Assembly: GCA_021292165.1 (NCBI GenBank) | Contig: CM037877.1 | Coordinates: 203,464,715 to 203,528,714 of the forward strand | DNA: 64,000 nucleotides | Origin: Shinisaurus crocodilurus | Lineage: Eukaryota; Chordata; Lepidosauria; Squamata; Shinisauridae | Direction of reading: 5' to 3' | Shown: piece after piece, positions 1-10,970 of the stretch | How positions within the stretch are numbered: position 1 is the stretch's first letter | How the letters are laid out: every line of letters starts with the position of its first letter | Position numbers and translations under genes: made by a program | The notes under the pieces: model-generated | What the model was told of the DNA's origin: nothing | Seen by the model: only the letters and a program-made list of their open reading frames with translations | Database searches by the model: none

Positions 1-2399
1 AGAAAGAACCACAGCAGCTGCTTCTCCAAGGCTGTAAGAGCGACCTCGGAACAGGGGTAAAGGGGGCATTCTGTGGGGCAGGGAGGGGAGGAGGCTGGGC
101 CCACCGGGGGAGGAGACTGGGCCTGACATATCCTGACGGTGCTCCAGACTCCTTCCCTTCTCCTCTGAAGCACCACAGCTAGACAGCCAAAATTGCAGGG
201 CCGGAGGAGCGAGGAGGCGGAGATCACCTCTGCCACTTCCCCTGCCCTGCATAGGATGCCTGCAATCCTCCGGGTTTGGAGGCTTACGGCCATCCAACTG
301 GATTGTGCCCTAAGCGTATTCATCTTTAAGGTGCTGCAAGAAGACTCTTTGTTGGTTTTACTCCTGAACAGCGATGCTGAGCGGGAGCTTAGCTGTGTGA
401 TCATCAGTACTGCAGCACAGTGCTGGAAAGCTTGCATTGCCTTAGGTTTTTTTACTTACAGTTCTGGGGCAAGCCTTGGGATTCCTCTACCACAGAGAGT
501 TGTCTATTTGGTGTATACATTTCCAGCCTTTCAACTCATAAATATTCCTTATTCCATCCATTTATCTTGCCAAAAACAAGGTCTGAGCCAGCAAACAGTG
601 TTCTCACAGTATAAGGCAGGGGAGCAGAATCTCAGAAAAAAATTGGGTTAAAGGGATAAAAAAGGCATGGCAAGTGCAAAATGGCTCACAATCATGGGGG
701 GGGGGCACGGGGCCAGTGCCACTCACCCCAAAGTGCCACTTGGGCACTTGTGGGGTAGCTGGCACTGGCAGTGACCCCGGCGAGATTGGCAAGAGTGGCA
801 AGGGGTTTTTGCTGCTCTTGCCAAGAGGCTCACTCGCCACTTCCCAGTACCCAGGATAAGGTCAGTGGCTCGGGTTCAGAGGACACGACAACCCATCATG
901 GGTACAACAACCCGTAAAACAAGCTATGGGTTGTCAGTGTGGCTTGTTACCCTCAAACAAGCCACCCTGCAGGAAATGGTTTGGGTTTGCGTGACATGGC
1001 AACCCGCTGCGGCTTGTCACCCACGATGGGTTGTCGTGTTGTGTGAACCCAGTCACTGTGTGGTTCTCTGGATCCCAGCTGAGCAGCTTTTTTCCTGTGT
1101 GTCACTGTTCCGGGTCAATGTGGATACTTGAAGTGCTTCCAGATGAGGCTTTTGTGGTGCGATCGCCCTGCCTCATTCATGGACTTTGGGGGGGGGGGCT
1201 CTAGATGCCATTGTTTTCCATGCGTAACTCTCCCATGTTTTCCCACCCACTGGTTCTTCCATCTTTTCCCTTACTGCAGAAAATCTCTGTGAAGGAAAAA
1301 AAGATGGAATGGATGCACAGTACCCACTGGTTGCTAGCGCTAGGAGCCCTCCATCTGGAAGCACCCTTGGAAACCCAAAATCAGTAGCCATTTCTGAAAC
1401 CTTATAATCTGTGGGAAATTATCTTGCAGTCCTGACACACCGGCATACTTCCAGTCACTTCTATGGAGTCTTAGTGCTGTTCACATCTACAGGCTGAGCC
1501 CATGCTTATGCACAAGTGGAAAGGAATGGTACATAATGTATCAGTGCCTTATCAAGCATTAATGATCTAGCTTGCACTATGTGTATATACCAGACACAAG
1601 CTCAAGTGAGTCCTTAACACTAGGCTTCCAAAGCATTGTTTATAATTCCCCTTATAATCACACTCCTATCACTGTCTTTATGCTCACTAGTAGAAGGCCC
1701 AGGAAATTATGTTGGTGGCTTAAAGATATGTAATGCTGCGGCTTCCAATATCAATGTGTGTGTGGGGTGTGTGTGTGTGTGCGTGTGTGTGCACATTACA
1801 AGCCACAGATGAGAAAGTTACTTCATTCCAACAGAAATCTTCAAGGATGCGCGAGCTCCCATTGGCTGGCCCGGAAAAGTATTTGGGCTTTTAAAGCATT
1901 CCCGTTGAACACTCAAAAATCCTTGAGGACCTCTTCAACTGTTCAGCAAGAATCCTTGCGGAGCCCAAACATGTCCCCCCCCTCATTCCCTGCCATTCCC
2001 TGGGGGGAGGGGGTAACAGGCAGATGGGCGGGCTCACTACCACATGGTAGAGTTGAGTTCCCCCTGCCCCTTTCCCCAGGTAAGGCTTTTTGCCTGGGAA
2101 AAGAGGACCAAAAGGGAGGGCTGGATATGGCAGGGCAGGGCATGGTGCCTGCCAACCCCATTTTGAGTTGAATAGATTATTAGAGGGCACTGCAGTAGAG
2201 GAGGTGCAGGGAAATGCTAAGCATGAAGAGGTCATACCGTGCATCTCCCTAAACCGAATGTTACGGCTGATAGCCATGAAGTTTATGAGAACATGCAGTC
2301 TTGTCCTCAGTCGTCCTTTGAATCTAAAAACAAATGAGATATGGAAGTGAGTTGTTCGAACTTCAAAGGCTGTTATCTGGGGATCCTTTGTAGGAAAGG

Positions 2400-2660
2400 C
2401 CATTGGTTTTTAGTGTTTTTAGCAATGCTGTTTGAGTGCATTTACTACTGTTTTTATCATTTTATCTTCTGCTGCTTTGTGTCTTCTTTTTAATTAGGCT
2501 CTTTTTTAGTGGGTTTAAAAAAATATTTTAATTTGAAAACAAAACAAAACACATTTTTAAACTGTATTTCTTTCCCTTCTGTTAGCTGCCTTGAACATTT
2601 AGGAAAGGTGTGATATAAGTGGTTTAAACAAGAACAAAGAAACAAACAATTACATAAACC
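2400..2660 (+). repeat. Degraded LINE-like 3' tail
   Basis: T-rich sequence leading to 'gttagctgccttgaa', then 'gtgatataagt' and an A-rich end with 'aacaaagaaacaaacaa'. The order (a phrase like 'gctgccttgaa', a 'gatataa' phrase, then an A-rich tail) matches the 3' ends of L2/CR1-like LINEs and of SINEs that borrow them. Old copy; family assignment uncertain. Confidence 0.4.
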
Positions 2661-3209
2661 CCCTGCTCTCACAACATATCCAGAACGAGTGAATGCATGT
2701 AGAGGGGCAATTTATGCTATGTGTGTTCAGTTGAAGGTCTGTATGGGTCCTATGCAGGTGCAACTATATGGGGCTCTCTCCCTACAACTGGAAGTCTGCT
2801 TTTTCAGAGTTCTAGGTCACAGGATTCCAGATTGGACAATACTTCTGCTGATCTGGCCCATTGCATGGAGGAGGTGTGGGGGTGTCTGCTTTCCCTGCCC
2901 ACATGGTGTCCCCAATTCTGTTGTCCCTGCCTTTCCATGTGGGGATGGTGTATCCAAATATGGCCAAATCCAGGGGGGTTATGCCAAAGTTGCACGGTTG
3001 ATCACCCAGAAAAAACCTCTTGTAATAGACCACACCATTTTGGTCTGTGCATATTGGATTTCATGTACAGAAACCAGGGGGCACAACCAAAATTGGGGCA
3101 GATGACAACCCCAATCAGTCTTCTGCAGGCTGCATGATATCAAGTGGGCATCAAAATCATTAAAATAATGTCTGGTTTGGTCCTCAGTTTTTGAAGGAGC
3201 ATGTGACGA

Positions 3210-3578
3210 AGGGCTTCTCTACATGAGGCTTTTAACCAGCAACTTTACGGAGGCTTCTGCTTCCAGATTCTTTGTGGGATTAAGATTGGCTCCTTTACAT
3301 GTTTTTTTTTCTCTGGGTTTTTTCTTTCTATGCCTTTCTATATGTTCCATTACACAACCACAAGGTGGCACTGCAGTATAGCAGAATTGCAAAAATACAG
3401 GAGCTTCTCATTCCTGTTCATTCTGCCATTGGAAAATAACAGCACACTTTCCTTGATCTAAAAAAAGCTGCTGAAATGGTTGCAGAGAATGGGAGAGGCC
3501 CTGGAGGACGATGACCCACAAACTACTGTGACTGAGGAATCACGAGCGCAAAATAAATGCCCCATGTAGAGAAGCCCT
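3210..3578. mobile_element. Non-autonomous DNA transposon (MITE), copy 1 of a pair
   Basis: The ends are inverted repeats: 'agggcttctctacatgagg' at the left and a matching 'catgtagagaagccct' at the right. The interior has no coding potential. A second copy with the same ends and shared interior phrases such as 'ggtggcactg' lies at about 30,309-30,655. I could not define a clean target-site duplication, so the superfamily is open. Confidence 0.6.
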
Positions 3579-3660
3579 AAGGGTCAAACTATACCTTAAG
3601 TTAAATATGTACAGTGCAGCTGATCCTTTCTTTCTGCGTTACTCTAAAGTAAGTGTGCAA

Positions 3661-3932
3661 GGCCCTGATCCAGATCAGCACCATCGTAGGCAGTTAGGGG
3701 AGGCTTAAACCTCTTCCCCCCCACCAGCCACTTGTTTTCTGAAATTTCTCCCTCCTGCTCCACACACACACAGGGACTAAAATAAGAAAGTAGCCACCAT
3801 TGGCACCAATGGAAGTTTTCCTCTCTTTTTAGCCTCTGCATGTGGGGGACGGGGGATTTCAAAAAACAAGTGGCAGGGCGAAACTTTACACCTCCCCTAC
3901 CTGCTCAGGGTAATCCTGATCTGGATCAGGCC
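3661..3932. mobile_element. Foldback MITE-like element
   Basis: The left arm starts 'ggccctgatccagatcag' and the right arm ends with its near complement 'ctgatctggatcaggcc'. The arms also pair further in (for example 'ccacttgttttctgaaat' against 'atttcaaaaaacaagtgg'). The segment therefore folds into a long imperfect hairpin. No coding capacity and no clear target-site duplication. Confidence 0.55.
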
Positions 3933-4440
3933 ACACGCGCATACTTTAGGCTGAGAAAGAAAGAGGATCAGCTGCACCCCATATATTTAATGTATCATAT
4001 AGTTTGGTCCTTAGATACAAGGTCCCAGCAAACTGGCACTTGGATCCCAGATGTACTACTCCCTTGCTTTTCTTCCTTCAGCAGGAGCAAATACCAGATG
4101 CCTTGAAGAACCCACGTAATCCTTATTGCCTTCCTCATCCTACTTGCCACAATACAAGCAGGTGTCTGTCAAGTTCAGCCACACATACTCAGCTGTGCAG
4201 AGATTAGAATACATTGCAAGTTCCCTGTGGGAGGCAGCGAGTGTCACAACAAACTGATGTTACACATCCAAGTGCAACATGCCAGCTCAGAGCAAATAGC
4301 AAACATATTCAGCTCCTTTGCTGCCTCCCTCCAAGGAAACCTGCATGTTGGCAGGGCACTGGATCTGTGACACTGTCTGGCTGGGACATATCAGAACCTT
4401 GGAGAAGAAAACTAAGTGGGCCCTTGCTATGACAGTGTTC

Positions 4441-4782
4441 ACTAGAGATGAATGGTCTTGAGTCTTGACTTGACTAGGTCTTCAACCTAATTAAATGGTC
4501 TTTAACTCAATTAAAGAAATGTCAATCAATTAATCATATGACTTTTACTGGATAGGTTGATTAATTTATCCATTTCCCATATAGGTAAAAACAATACTTT
4601 TGAAACAAGAAGCATTCTTTATTTGGTTCTAAAAAAACCACCCACCATTTTTATAAGCAAATATCTGTCTGTCTGTCTGTCTGTCTATTTATCCTGTTGC
4701 CTGATTAATTGGGGACACCTTTTTAGTCAAAAAGATTTTAATTGATACACCTAACTGCTTAATCGATTCAACGTTGCAGCCC
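4441..4782. repeat. Possible old hAT-like repeat, AT-rich
   Basis: AT-rich segment with many 'aattaa' and 'attaatc' phrases, ending 'cttaatcgattcaacgttgcagccctgg'. Read on the other strand this resembles hAT ends that begin with a 'cagggctgcaacg' phrase. A (CTGT)n run sits at about 4664-4686. The left end is uncertain and no duplication was found. Confidence 0.3.
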
Positions 4783-5086
4783 TGGTTTCTACAGTTATCC
4801 CATGCTCTGACCATTGCATTTTGCTTCATTGCTTTGGAGTAAGCAGTAAGTGGTTTTTTTTACCACACAGGAAGTGAGTGTTTTATCCAAGTAGCCCCCT
4901 CCTGTATTCTGCAGAAACGGCCAATCTAGGATGGTGGCATCAGCTGAGCCATCTTCTCCACTCCCACCAAGGCCATAGGGTCATTTCCTATCCTACAGTG
5001 AACATAGACATGAACGGTTCTGGATCTGATGGAAGTGCCTGGGAAGTACTGTGCACTAAAAGTGAGGTTCCAAGTTCATACTAAAG

Positions 5087-5520
5087 CAGGGGTGCAGAAG
5101 CTCAGATCTGGGGGCAAAATCTGGCTCTCCAAGGTTCCCAATCCGGCATCCCCAGATGGCCCCACCCTCTTCCCCTGGCCCCACCCCTTTCTCCCCATCA
5201 CTGATCATTCCGTGGTTTCCCAGTTTTTGTGCAGTTTTCCCCCATTCGAAAAGGTTGAAATGCCTCTGCTAAGGCTTACTTACTGGCACTAAGACAGTGT
5301 TCTCCAACCTTGGGTCCCCATATGTTTTTGGCCTACAACTCCCAGCATGCCCCAGCCAGATATGCTGGGAGTTGTAGGCCAAAGACATCTGGGGACCCAA
5401 GGTTGGAGAACACTGCACTAAGAGCTTTAAGCTAAAATACATGACTGTTTTTGGTATTTGGGGCCCTGCCCCTTTTGCCTTCAGCCCCACCCACCGCTGC
5501 TGTCAATCATTGATACTTGG
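5087..5520. mobile_element. hAT-like MITE interrupted by a second MITE
   Basis: Begins 'caggggtgcagaag' and shares several phrases in order with the repeat at 41102-41411: the CCCC-rich 'ccccaccc' block, 'aaaaggttgaaatgc', 'taaggctta', then 'gagcttt.agctaaaata'. The two parts are separated by the insertion at 5295-5415. The right end is degraded. Confidence 0.55.
5295..5415. mobile_element. hAT MITE with perfect 8-bp target duplication
   Basis: A palindromic element of 121 bp. Its terminal inverted repeats are near-perfect ('cagtgttctccaacc' and its complement), extending into 'ggcctacaactcccagcat'. It is flanked by 'cactaaga' on both sides (5287-5294 and 5416-5423), the 8-bp duplication expected of hAT transposition. 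It is inserted inside the older repeat at 5087-5520. Relatives with the same arms are at 19724-19832 and 44566-44701. Confidence 0.85.
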
Positions 5521-5920
5521 AATCCTCCTGAGACAATTGTTAGCCTCATGGAAATGCATATTTTATGCTTCCTTCAAAATGTCTTCGAGGCTGCACATAA
5601 GCTGGAACCTCCAAATTTACCGTACCTTGAAGTTTAGTTGAGATAGCAACTGTAGGGATGGGTGGAGATGCACTAAGAAATCTTGCTAGTCTTACATAAC
5701 TACATTCTTTTTGCTTCCTTTGAAATCCTTCAGATATTTCACCTGAGAAAGAACCTCCAAATTCAGCTGAAAGATGTACTTTAGGTGAAATAAATTTGGT
5801 GGCAACTCTACCATTCCTTTCATCACTTGCTGGGCTCTGAAACAGTGGGTCTGTCTTGTCTTGTTCCAAAGGCTTTATGTAAAATAAAAATCTTCAGTGA
5901 CTTGCTCTTTTGTTTGACAG

Positions 5921-6086
5921 GTATATACCTGAGGGGATGCAGTGTTCCTGTGGCCCAGACTATTACACGCTCAACCCTGATTACCACAATGAGTCCTATG
6001 TCGTCTACATGTTTCTCATCCACTTCATTATTCCTGTGGTGGTCATCTTCTTTTCCTATGGGCAGCTCATATGCAAAGTCCGAGAG
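5921..6086 (+). CDS. RH2: RH2 green-sensitive cone opsin, exon 3
   Basis: This exon of 166 bp encodes residues 178-232 (bovine rhodopsin numbering) of a visual opsin, the retinal-binding receptor of cone outer segments that couples to cone transducin. It is preceded by a T-rich acceptor ending 'ttgacag' and followed by the donor 'gtagcg'. The first base completes an arginine codon split by intron 2. The protein begins [16 protein letters not shown]: Glu181, the disulfide Cys187 and Pro189 of extracellular loop 2. Transmembrane helix 5 follows, with conserved Pro215 and Tyr223. Length and intron phases match vertebrate rhodopsin-type genes. Proline at 189 is typical of cone opsins, whereas rod rhodopsin usually has isoleucine or valine. 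Together with exon 4 this points to RH2 rather than RH1. The frame is intact. Confidence 0.96.
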
Positions 6087-6181
6087 GTAGCGTATCTTCC
6101 CCCCCATTCAAGGTATGGGGAGGTAGGCTGAGAGCAAGGAAGTGTTGCATGAGATGCAAGCCAGGTCCTTTGTCATCACTG

Positions 6182-6182
<1 letters not shown>

Positions 6183-6212
<30 letters not shown>
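6183..6212. repeat. (TG)n microsatellite in RH2 intron 3
   Basis: Uninterrupted TG dinucleotide run of 15 units. Confidence 0.95.
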
Positions 6213-6213
<1 letters not shown>

Positions 6214-7165
6214 CAAAGACAGCCAGTGCCATCTATGTCTAGGTTTGATCTGTGCTCTTTAAAGGAGAAAAGGCAGGGAGGGTTTCTGAAGAGGCAAAGA
6301 GCATGTCAATTGTAATATGTGTCACTGGAACTGCATGGGTCTGATCCAGGATCTGCCTTCTGCAAGAGGAAGGGATCTGCTCACAGAAGGTCCCTCCACC
6401 TGATATTTGGGGATCCCCCCCACACCATTCAGCAGGGTCTCCTGACTCCCTGTGTACCATTTTCAGAGGACTGGAGGGACTGTCATGGGAAGGAGGGGGC
6501 GGGGAAGTCCACTTTCTCCCGTGTAAATCTGGATCCAACCCCATATCTGCAAAGGTCTCTGAAATAGGACTTGCTTTATGGGTGCCTCTAGTCTTTGTTT
6601 CGCTGCTTCTCAGTCCCAACTCTTCTTGACATCCAGTTCCATGTGAAGGGCAAATCAGACATTACTCTCTGAATGATCACGTGCCTTAAACCAATCTCCC
6701 CCCTGCTGTTGCCACCACTTGCTTTTGGCCGCTGGAAGAAGGCAGTAGGCAGCCAAGATGGTTGGCAGCAGAGATTGCTCTGAGCATTTGACTCCCTGCA
6801 TGCTCAGAAGGTAAGTGGGCCCTGGGACCAATTCCCAGGCAATTGCCGCCACTTCTTTTAACCATAAGGAGAAGGTAGCAGATTGTCTTCTCCTGGTGGC
6901 CTGGACAAATGGAAGCTGTGCTGGGGTGGAAGGAAAGAAGAGATCAGTTCCAAGATTTTCTTCCCCATGCAGGGAAGGGTAGATGCTGGGACCAACCTGC
7001 ACTTGCCACTTTTCTCAGCTAGTGGAAGACAGCAGCCTGCTGCCTTCTTCTGGTAGTCCAGCTAGGGATGTATGGATTTTGTGAAATGCATTCCGTCTGT
7101 GTTTTGCATATTGTCAGGTGTCTTTTATTCTGTCATCTGCTCATTGGTGGCATTGGATTTTTTTT

Positions 7166-7412
7166 AGGGATGCATGAGAATTTCATTCCACTTGTGGTAA
7201 TGTGCATTAGCACTAATTCACACTTGTGCTAATGCACACTAGCACAAGTGCAAATTTGTGCAAACCCCCCCCCCATTTTTTTAAAAAAACACACACCAGG
7301 TCTGTAGAATCTGCGCAACTTAGAAAAAGGCAGTCCTCTGTGGAATCCGTAGGTCAGATTCATAGAAATCTGGACTCATTTGAATCCATTGCAGATTCCT
7401 CCAACATCCCTA
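7166..7412. mobile_element. MITE-like element in RH2 intron 3
   Basis: Starts 'agggatgcatgagaattt' and ends 'tccaacatccct', so the outermost bases 'agggatg'/'catccct' are inverted. These ends resemble hAT termini of the cagggatg type seen at 31047-31744. A C-run and an A-run lie at about 7265-7288. No duplication could be defined. Confidence 0.4.
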
Positions 7413-7534
7413 GGTCAGATGAACAATGGTGGCAACCGGCAGCTCAGCTCTGCCTCCTCATTGGGAGGGTACTGTGTAAAGCTACTTGGCTTGGGAGAGT
7501 CCTCTTGAGTTACGGCCTTCTCCCATCTCCACAG

Positions 7535-7774
7535 GCAGCTGCTCAGCAGCAGGAGTCTGCCAGCACTCAGAAGGCGGAGAAAGAAGTTACCCGCATGGTG
7601 ATCCTGATGGTGCTGGGATTCCTCCTTGCCTGGACCCCTTATGCTGTGGTGGCATTTTGGATCTTCACCAACAAAGGGGCAGATTTTTCTGCTACACTCA
7701 TGTCAGTGCCTGCCTTCTTCTCCAAGAGTTCGTCCCTCTACAATCCTATCATCTACGTTCTCATGAACAAACAG
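7535..7774 (+). CDS. RH2: RH2 green-sensitive cone opsin, exon 4
   Basis: This exon of 240 bp is exactly 80 codons (residues 233-312) with phase-0 splice sites, 'ccacag' acceptor and 'gtgaga' donor. It starts [20 protein letters not shown], the third cytoplasmic loop that contacts transducin, including Glu247 and Thr251. Helix 6 follows with Trp265, Pro267 and Tyr268. Helix 7 contains Lys296 in FFSKSS, the Schiff-base attachment site for 11-cis retinal, and the NPIIY motif (302-306). The known tuning sites 261, 269 and 292 are Phe, Ala and Ala, the state expected of a pigment not red-shifted at these sites. [10 protein letters not shown] in loop 3 and helix 7 is characteristic of RH2 rather than RH1. 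The exon shows no damage, so the gene is probably functional. Confidence 0.97.
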
Positions 7775-8560
7775 GTGAGATTCCCCCTGGATCAGGCAGA
7801 GAAACCCCCTTTTTGGCTAGTGGTGTCCCAGTAGGCTCCACTGCCAACTCCTCTGTCCTTAAACATGGCATATTCCTTTCTTGCAGGGGTGGGCAACTTC
7901 TGGCCCTCCAAATGTTTTAGCCTACAATTCCCATGATCCCTCACCATTGGCTGTGCTGGCCAGGATCAATGGGAGTTGTAGGCCAAAACATCCGGAGGGC
8001 CACAAGTTGCCCACCCCTGCTTTCTTGGATCATCAGCCCAACTCTAGAAGGGACCTCAGTCCTGACTCGCAGCTTTCTGCCACCACAGTTTTGAATGTCA
8101 ACACAGCTCTGCTGATAAATCTTAGTGTCAGCCAACAGTAATCTTTTCTAACCAAGGGCAATAGCCAATGCGACACGAGTGCTAATGTAAATGATGTTAC
8201 ACTAGTATAAGGGACCTCTAACACAATACCGTCAGGGTTAACTGGCGCAATGGGATTCCCTGTAAAAACCCATCATGCCAGCTAACGCAATAGGCCCCAA
8301 GTCCAAAGTCCAATTAGATGTGCGAGTCTATGCTAATCTGCTATTTAGAGTTACTTGGAATGTCATACTGGCCATCAAATTGCTTCTTAGAAATTGCATC
8401 TTTGTGATGAAGGTTAACATGCCTATAGCTGACAACCCAATGAGGCATGTGGAGACCCTCTGCTTTGTACAAGAGTGTCTCCCTGGGAGCTGAGCTTCCC
8501 TGACTGTGGAGTTCACATGAGTTGTTCCAGGGCATCTTTGTTCTCTCTCTTTCTTTCCAG
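7775..8560 (+). other. RH2: RH2 intron 4
   Basis: An intron of 786 bp bounded by 'gtgaga' and 'tttccag'. The acceptor has a long pyrimidine tract from about 8540. The intron carries one hAT MITE (7884-8019); the rest is unassigned. Confidence 0.93.
7884..8019. mobile_element. hAT MITE in RH2 intron 4, perfect 8-bp duplication
   Basis: A palindromic element of 136 bp with ends 'caggggtgggcaactt' and 'aagttgcccacccctg' and inner arms containing 'cctacaattccca' paired with 'tgggagttgtagg'. It is flanked by the identical octamer 'ctttcttg' (7876-7883 and 8020-8027), the hAT signature. The intact duplication suggests a fairly recent insertion. Confidence 0.88.
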
Positions 8561-8692
8561 TTCCGTAATTGCATGATCACCACAATCTGCTGTGGCAAGA
8601 ACCCCTTTGGGGATGAAGATGTCTCATCGACTGTATCCCAGAGCAAGACTGAGGTATCCTCTGTCTCTTCCAGCCAAGTCTCACCTGCATAG
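8561..8692 (+). CDS. RH2: RH2 green-sensitive cone opsin, exon 5 and stop
   Basis: The final coding exon is 43 codons plus TAG (8690-8692), residues 313-355, which gives the usual RH2 length of 355 residues. It opens [17 protein letters not shown]: helix 8 followed by the paired cysteines 322-323 that are palmitoylated in rhodopsins. A serine-rich tail follows ([11 protein letters not shown]), the region phosphorylated by opsin kinases. The last residues VSPA fit the VxPx ciliary targeting motif. The serine-rich tail without the extra residues of LWS or SWS opsins supports RH2. I found no frameshift or premature stop in the three exons present. Confidence 0.96.
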   Translation, partial: FRNCMITTICCGKNPFGDEDVSSTVSQSKTEVSSVSSSQVSPA

Positions 8693-10142
8693 GCTATGGA
8701 CAGTTTGACCTTTGGTGACCTGCCACACTCTGAGACCAGGAAATAGAAATGTGCTCACCTGCCTGGCCTCTGGTCCACAAGCTTCTCTCATGCAATTGTT
8801 CCTTTATGCACAAATGTTGCATACAACACACAGACATACAGGAGTGCACAGTGTAGCATTCCCCTTTGCAGATATCTAGCTGTACAAACACTGTATATAA
8901 TCTCCCTCTGTAGTAGTTGTGCACGTTCTGCAACCATTTGTGCAAACGTTCCTTTGGGCAAAGACCTGCACATGTATTCAGCCCACATTTGTGGAAATGG
9001 ACATGCTCCCCATCACATACCTTTGAGATGTTTGTGCATCAGTACTACAGCGCTTGTACAAGGACACTGTCAACCTGCCCCACACACCCCTTGGGCACTC
9101 AGTTTTGTCAAGACAACCCTGCCTGCCCATAATGAAAAAGAGATAACATGTTCCCTGGGTCACTGAATGCTGGCGATGGTTGGTGGTGGGGAAACTGACT
9201 GGTTAGGTTGAGGCAAGCCAGGGTCAAAAGCTACAGAGCAGGGTGCAGGGACTATCTTTAGTGGCAATGTTTGGCCAAGATTGAAGCTTGGCATGCAGCC
9301 CAGGCCTGCCTTCTTAGCACTGCTTCAGTGCTTTCGGTTTTGTGTAGTAGAACTGTCTCCGTCTGAAACAAAGGCATACATGTGAGGTCAAAGCTAGAGA
9401 GGCTGTCTGCTTTGAGGCTGACATTAGGAATCAGGAGGTCCTGGCGACCAGTCTTATAGGCAGGTCACTAGATCACACAAGGGGCCGGTTCTAGGTGCTG
9501 AATTTTATAATGAATGGGTAACAGGCTCTGCTTACAGGGAAAGTTGTCCAGCAGGGGAAGTGCACTGCAGTAATGATCTACAAACAATGTCTCAGTACAA
9601 AGAAGGAAAATGTAGACCATGGTTGAGGGATGCAAATACAGTTTAAAAACTAGCTCACTTTCAGTGTGATGTCTGTTTTTACAGTGCTTCTCTGTGTGAC
9701 AATGAGCATGTCTCTACAGGAATATGAATATATTAGTGTCTGTAGTGGATGAAATAGTTATCTTCTATATAGCGAGCCACGGACCTAAGCGTAACACTGT
9801 TTTGGCAGGAACATTTCACTAGCATGTGCCCTTTCGTCTGCATTTCAATCCCTTGTTCTGCTCACTCTCACACTGGAAAGAGACATCCCTCTTCATAATT
9901 AAGTGATGGTATGAGGATTTTGAATGGCAGCCTGTCCCTGGGTTTTTTTTTGGGGGGGGGCACTTCACTGTGAAGCCAAAACAGCACCCAGGAAGGCCTG
10001 GATATCAGATCAAGAAGCCACCATCCCTGCCCTTCAACGTATGTTGAGGCTGAATGAGTTGCTTTCTGGATGCTTTGAGCATAAAGATCAGAACAACCAC
10101 CTTGGGTTAGGAGGTTTAACTTCCTACATTTTCAGCAAAGCC

Positions 10143-10188
10143 TATATATATATATATATATATATATAGTGTGTGTGTGTGTGTGTGT

Positions 10189-10224
<36 letters not shown>
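10143..10224. repeat. Compound (TA)n(GT)n(AC)n microsatellite
   Basis: A TA run (10143-10168) is followed by GT repeats (10169-10190) and then AC repeats (10191-10224). GT followed directly by AC is self-complementary, so this tract can form a hairpin. Confidence 0.95.
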
Positions 10225-10226
<2 letters not shown>

Positions 10227-10579
10227 GTGGGGAGGGAGAGAGAGAAATGAATTCTGGCCCTGCTGTTCAAATCACAGTGGTTCTTCTTTCCCCCAGTGGA
10301 CTTTGTTCCCTGAACAGCTGCTTTGAGGCTATAAGCAAAAGCTGTAATGAAACTGCAAAATGCAGGACTTAGATACTAGCCTGAACAGTATTTATTCCTG
10401 GACTTTGCCCTTTGACAGCATCCCTGCTTAACTAAGCTTTATTGAGTGCTTAAAGGCATTGTCTTCACTCAAGCCATTGTGACTCATTGAATCCTATTAA
10501 GAAGGTGCTTCTGCTTCTCAGCTATATTGTTTATAGGTGACCATAAGTACAAAAATCCACTTCATATTTGTACTCTCAT

Positions 10580-10627
<48 letters not shown>

Positions 10628-10634
10628 TGTGTGT
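10580..10634. repeat. (GT)n microsatellite
   Basis: Long GT run with one 'gtgagt' interruption near its end. Confidence 0.95.
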
Positions 10635-10970
10635 ATGGAGAGTTTGTAGAGTTCATTCCAGCTGGACTCAAAAAGATCCATTCTAGGTTCTTTGTATTCT
10701 AAAGCCTCTTGAAGACACACATTCCATACAAATTATGAAAGCCTCAAAGAATTATTGGACTGGTTATTTTTCTTTCTGGAGTGTATTCTCTGTGTTTCTG
10801 AATTCACACAAGATTTAGGGGCTATTTTGAAGGCTTCCTATTGTATCGATAAAACACCGAGCAATGAATCCATGTCCAGAACTGTCCCTGTCCCTGCTTC
10901 CTAAACACAAGTGAACGCAAAGTCATCGGAATTGTGCATTCTTGCTAAGTGGATGGACCACGGAAATCGA

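Larger units (their letters stand above)
1..5920 (+). other. Probable RH2 intron 2 (3' part), no coding exon seen
   Basis: The first RH2 exon in the window starts at 5921 and begins with the last base of a split arginine codon, so a coding exon must lie upstream. I looked for exon 1 (start and glycosylation region) and exon 2 (the ERY-containing segment of about 56 codons) in this stretch and did not see them. By inference this is the 3' part of intron 2, with exons 1 and 2 left of the window. It contains a GT-rich tract near 1752-1795, a LINE-like tail and several foldback elements listed separately. The ORFs at 193-651 and 1758-2403 have no recognisable domain and look like chance reading frames. 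Confidence 0.6.
6087..7534 (+). other. RH2: RH2 intron 3
   Basis: An intron of 1,448 bp with canonical GT...AG ends ('gtagcg' and 'ccacag'). It contains a (TG)n tract at 6183-6212, a foldback-like stretch at about 6337-6560 whose ends resemble 'ggtctgatccagga' and its complement, and a MITE-like element at about 7166-7412. ORFs that read through it are not real exons. Confidence 0.9.

Noticed and set aside
1891..2403. 170-codon minus-strand ORF
   Set aside because: It overlaps low-complexity sequence and a LINE-like tail, and no motif was recognised.
1..5920. RH2 exons 1 and 2
   Set aside because: I searched by eye for the expected exon 2 coding (the conserved ERY region and the GWS end) and the N-terminal exon and found neither.
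7226..7834. Single 202-codon ORF covering RH2 exon 4
   Set aside because: Only 7535-7774 is opsin. The rest reads through intron 3 and intron 4 sequence by chance.
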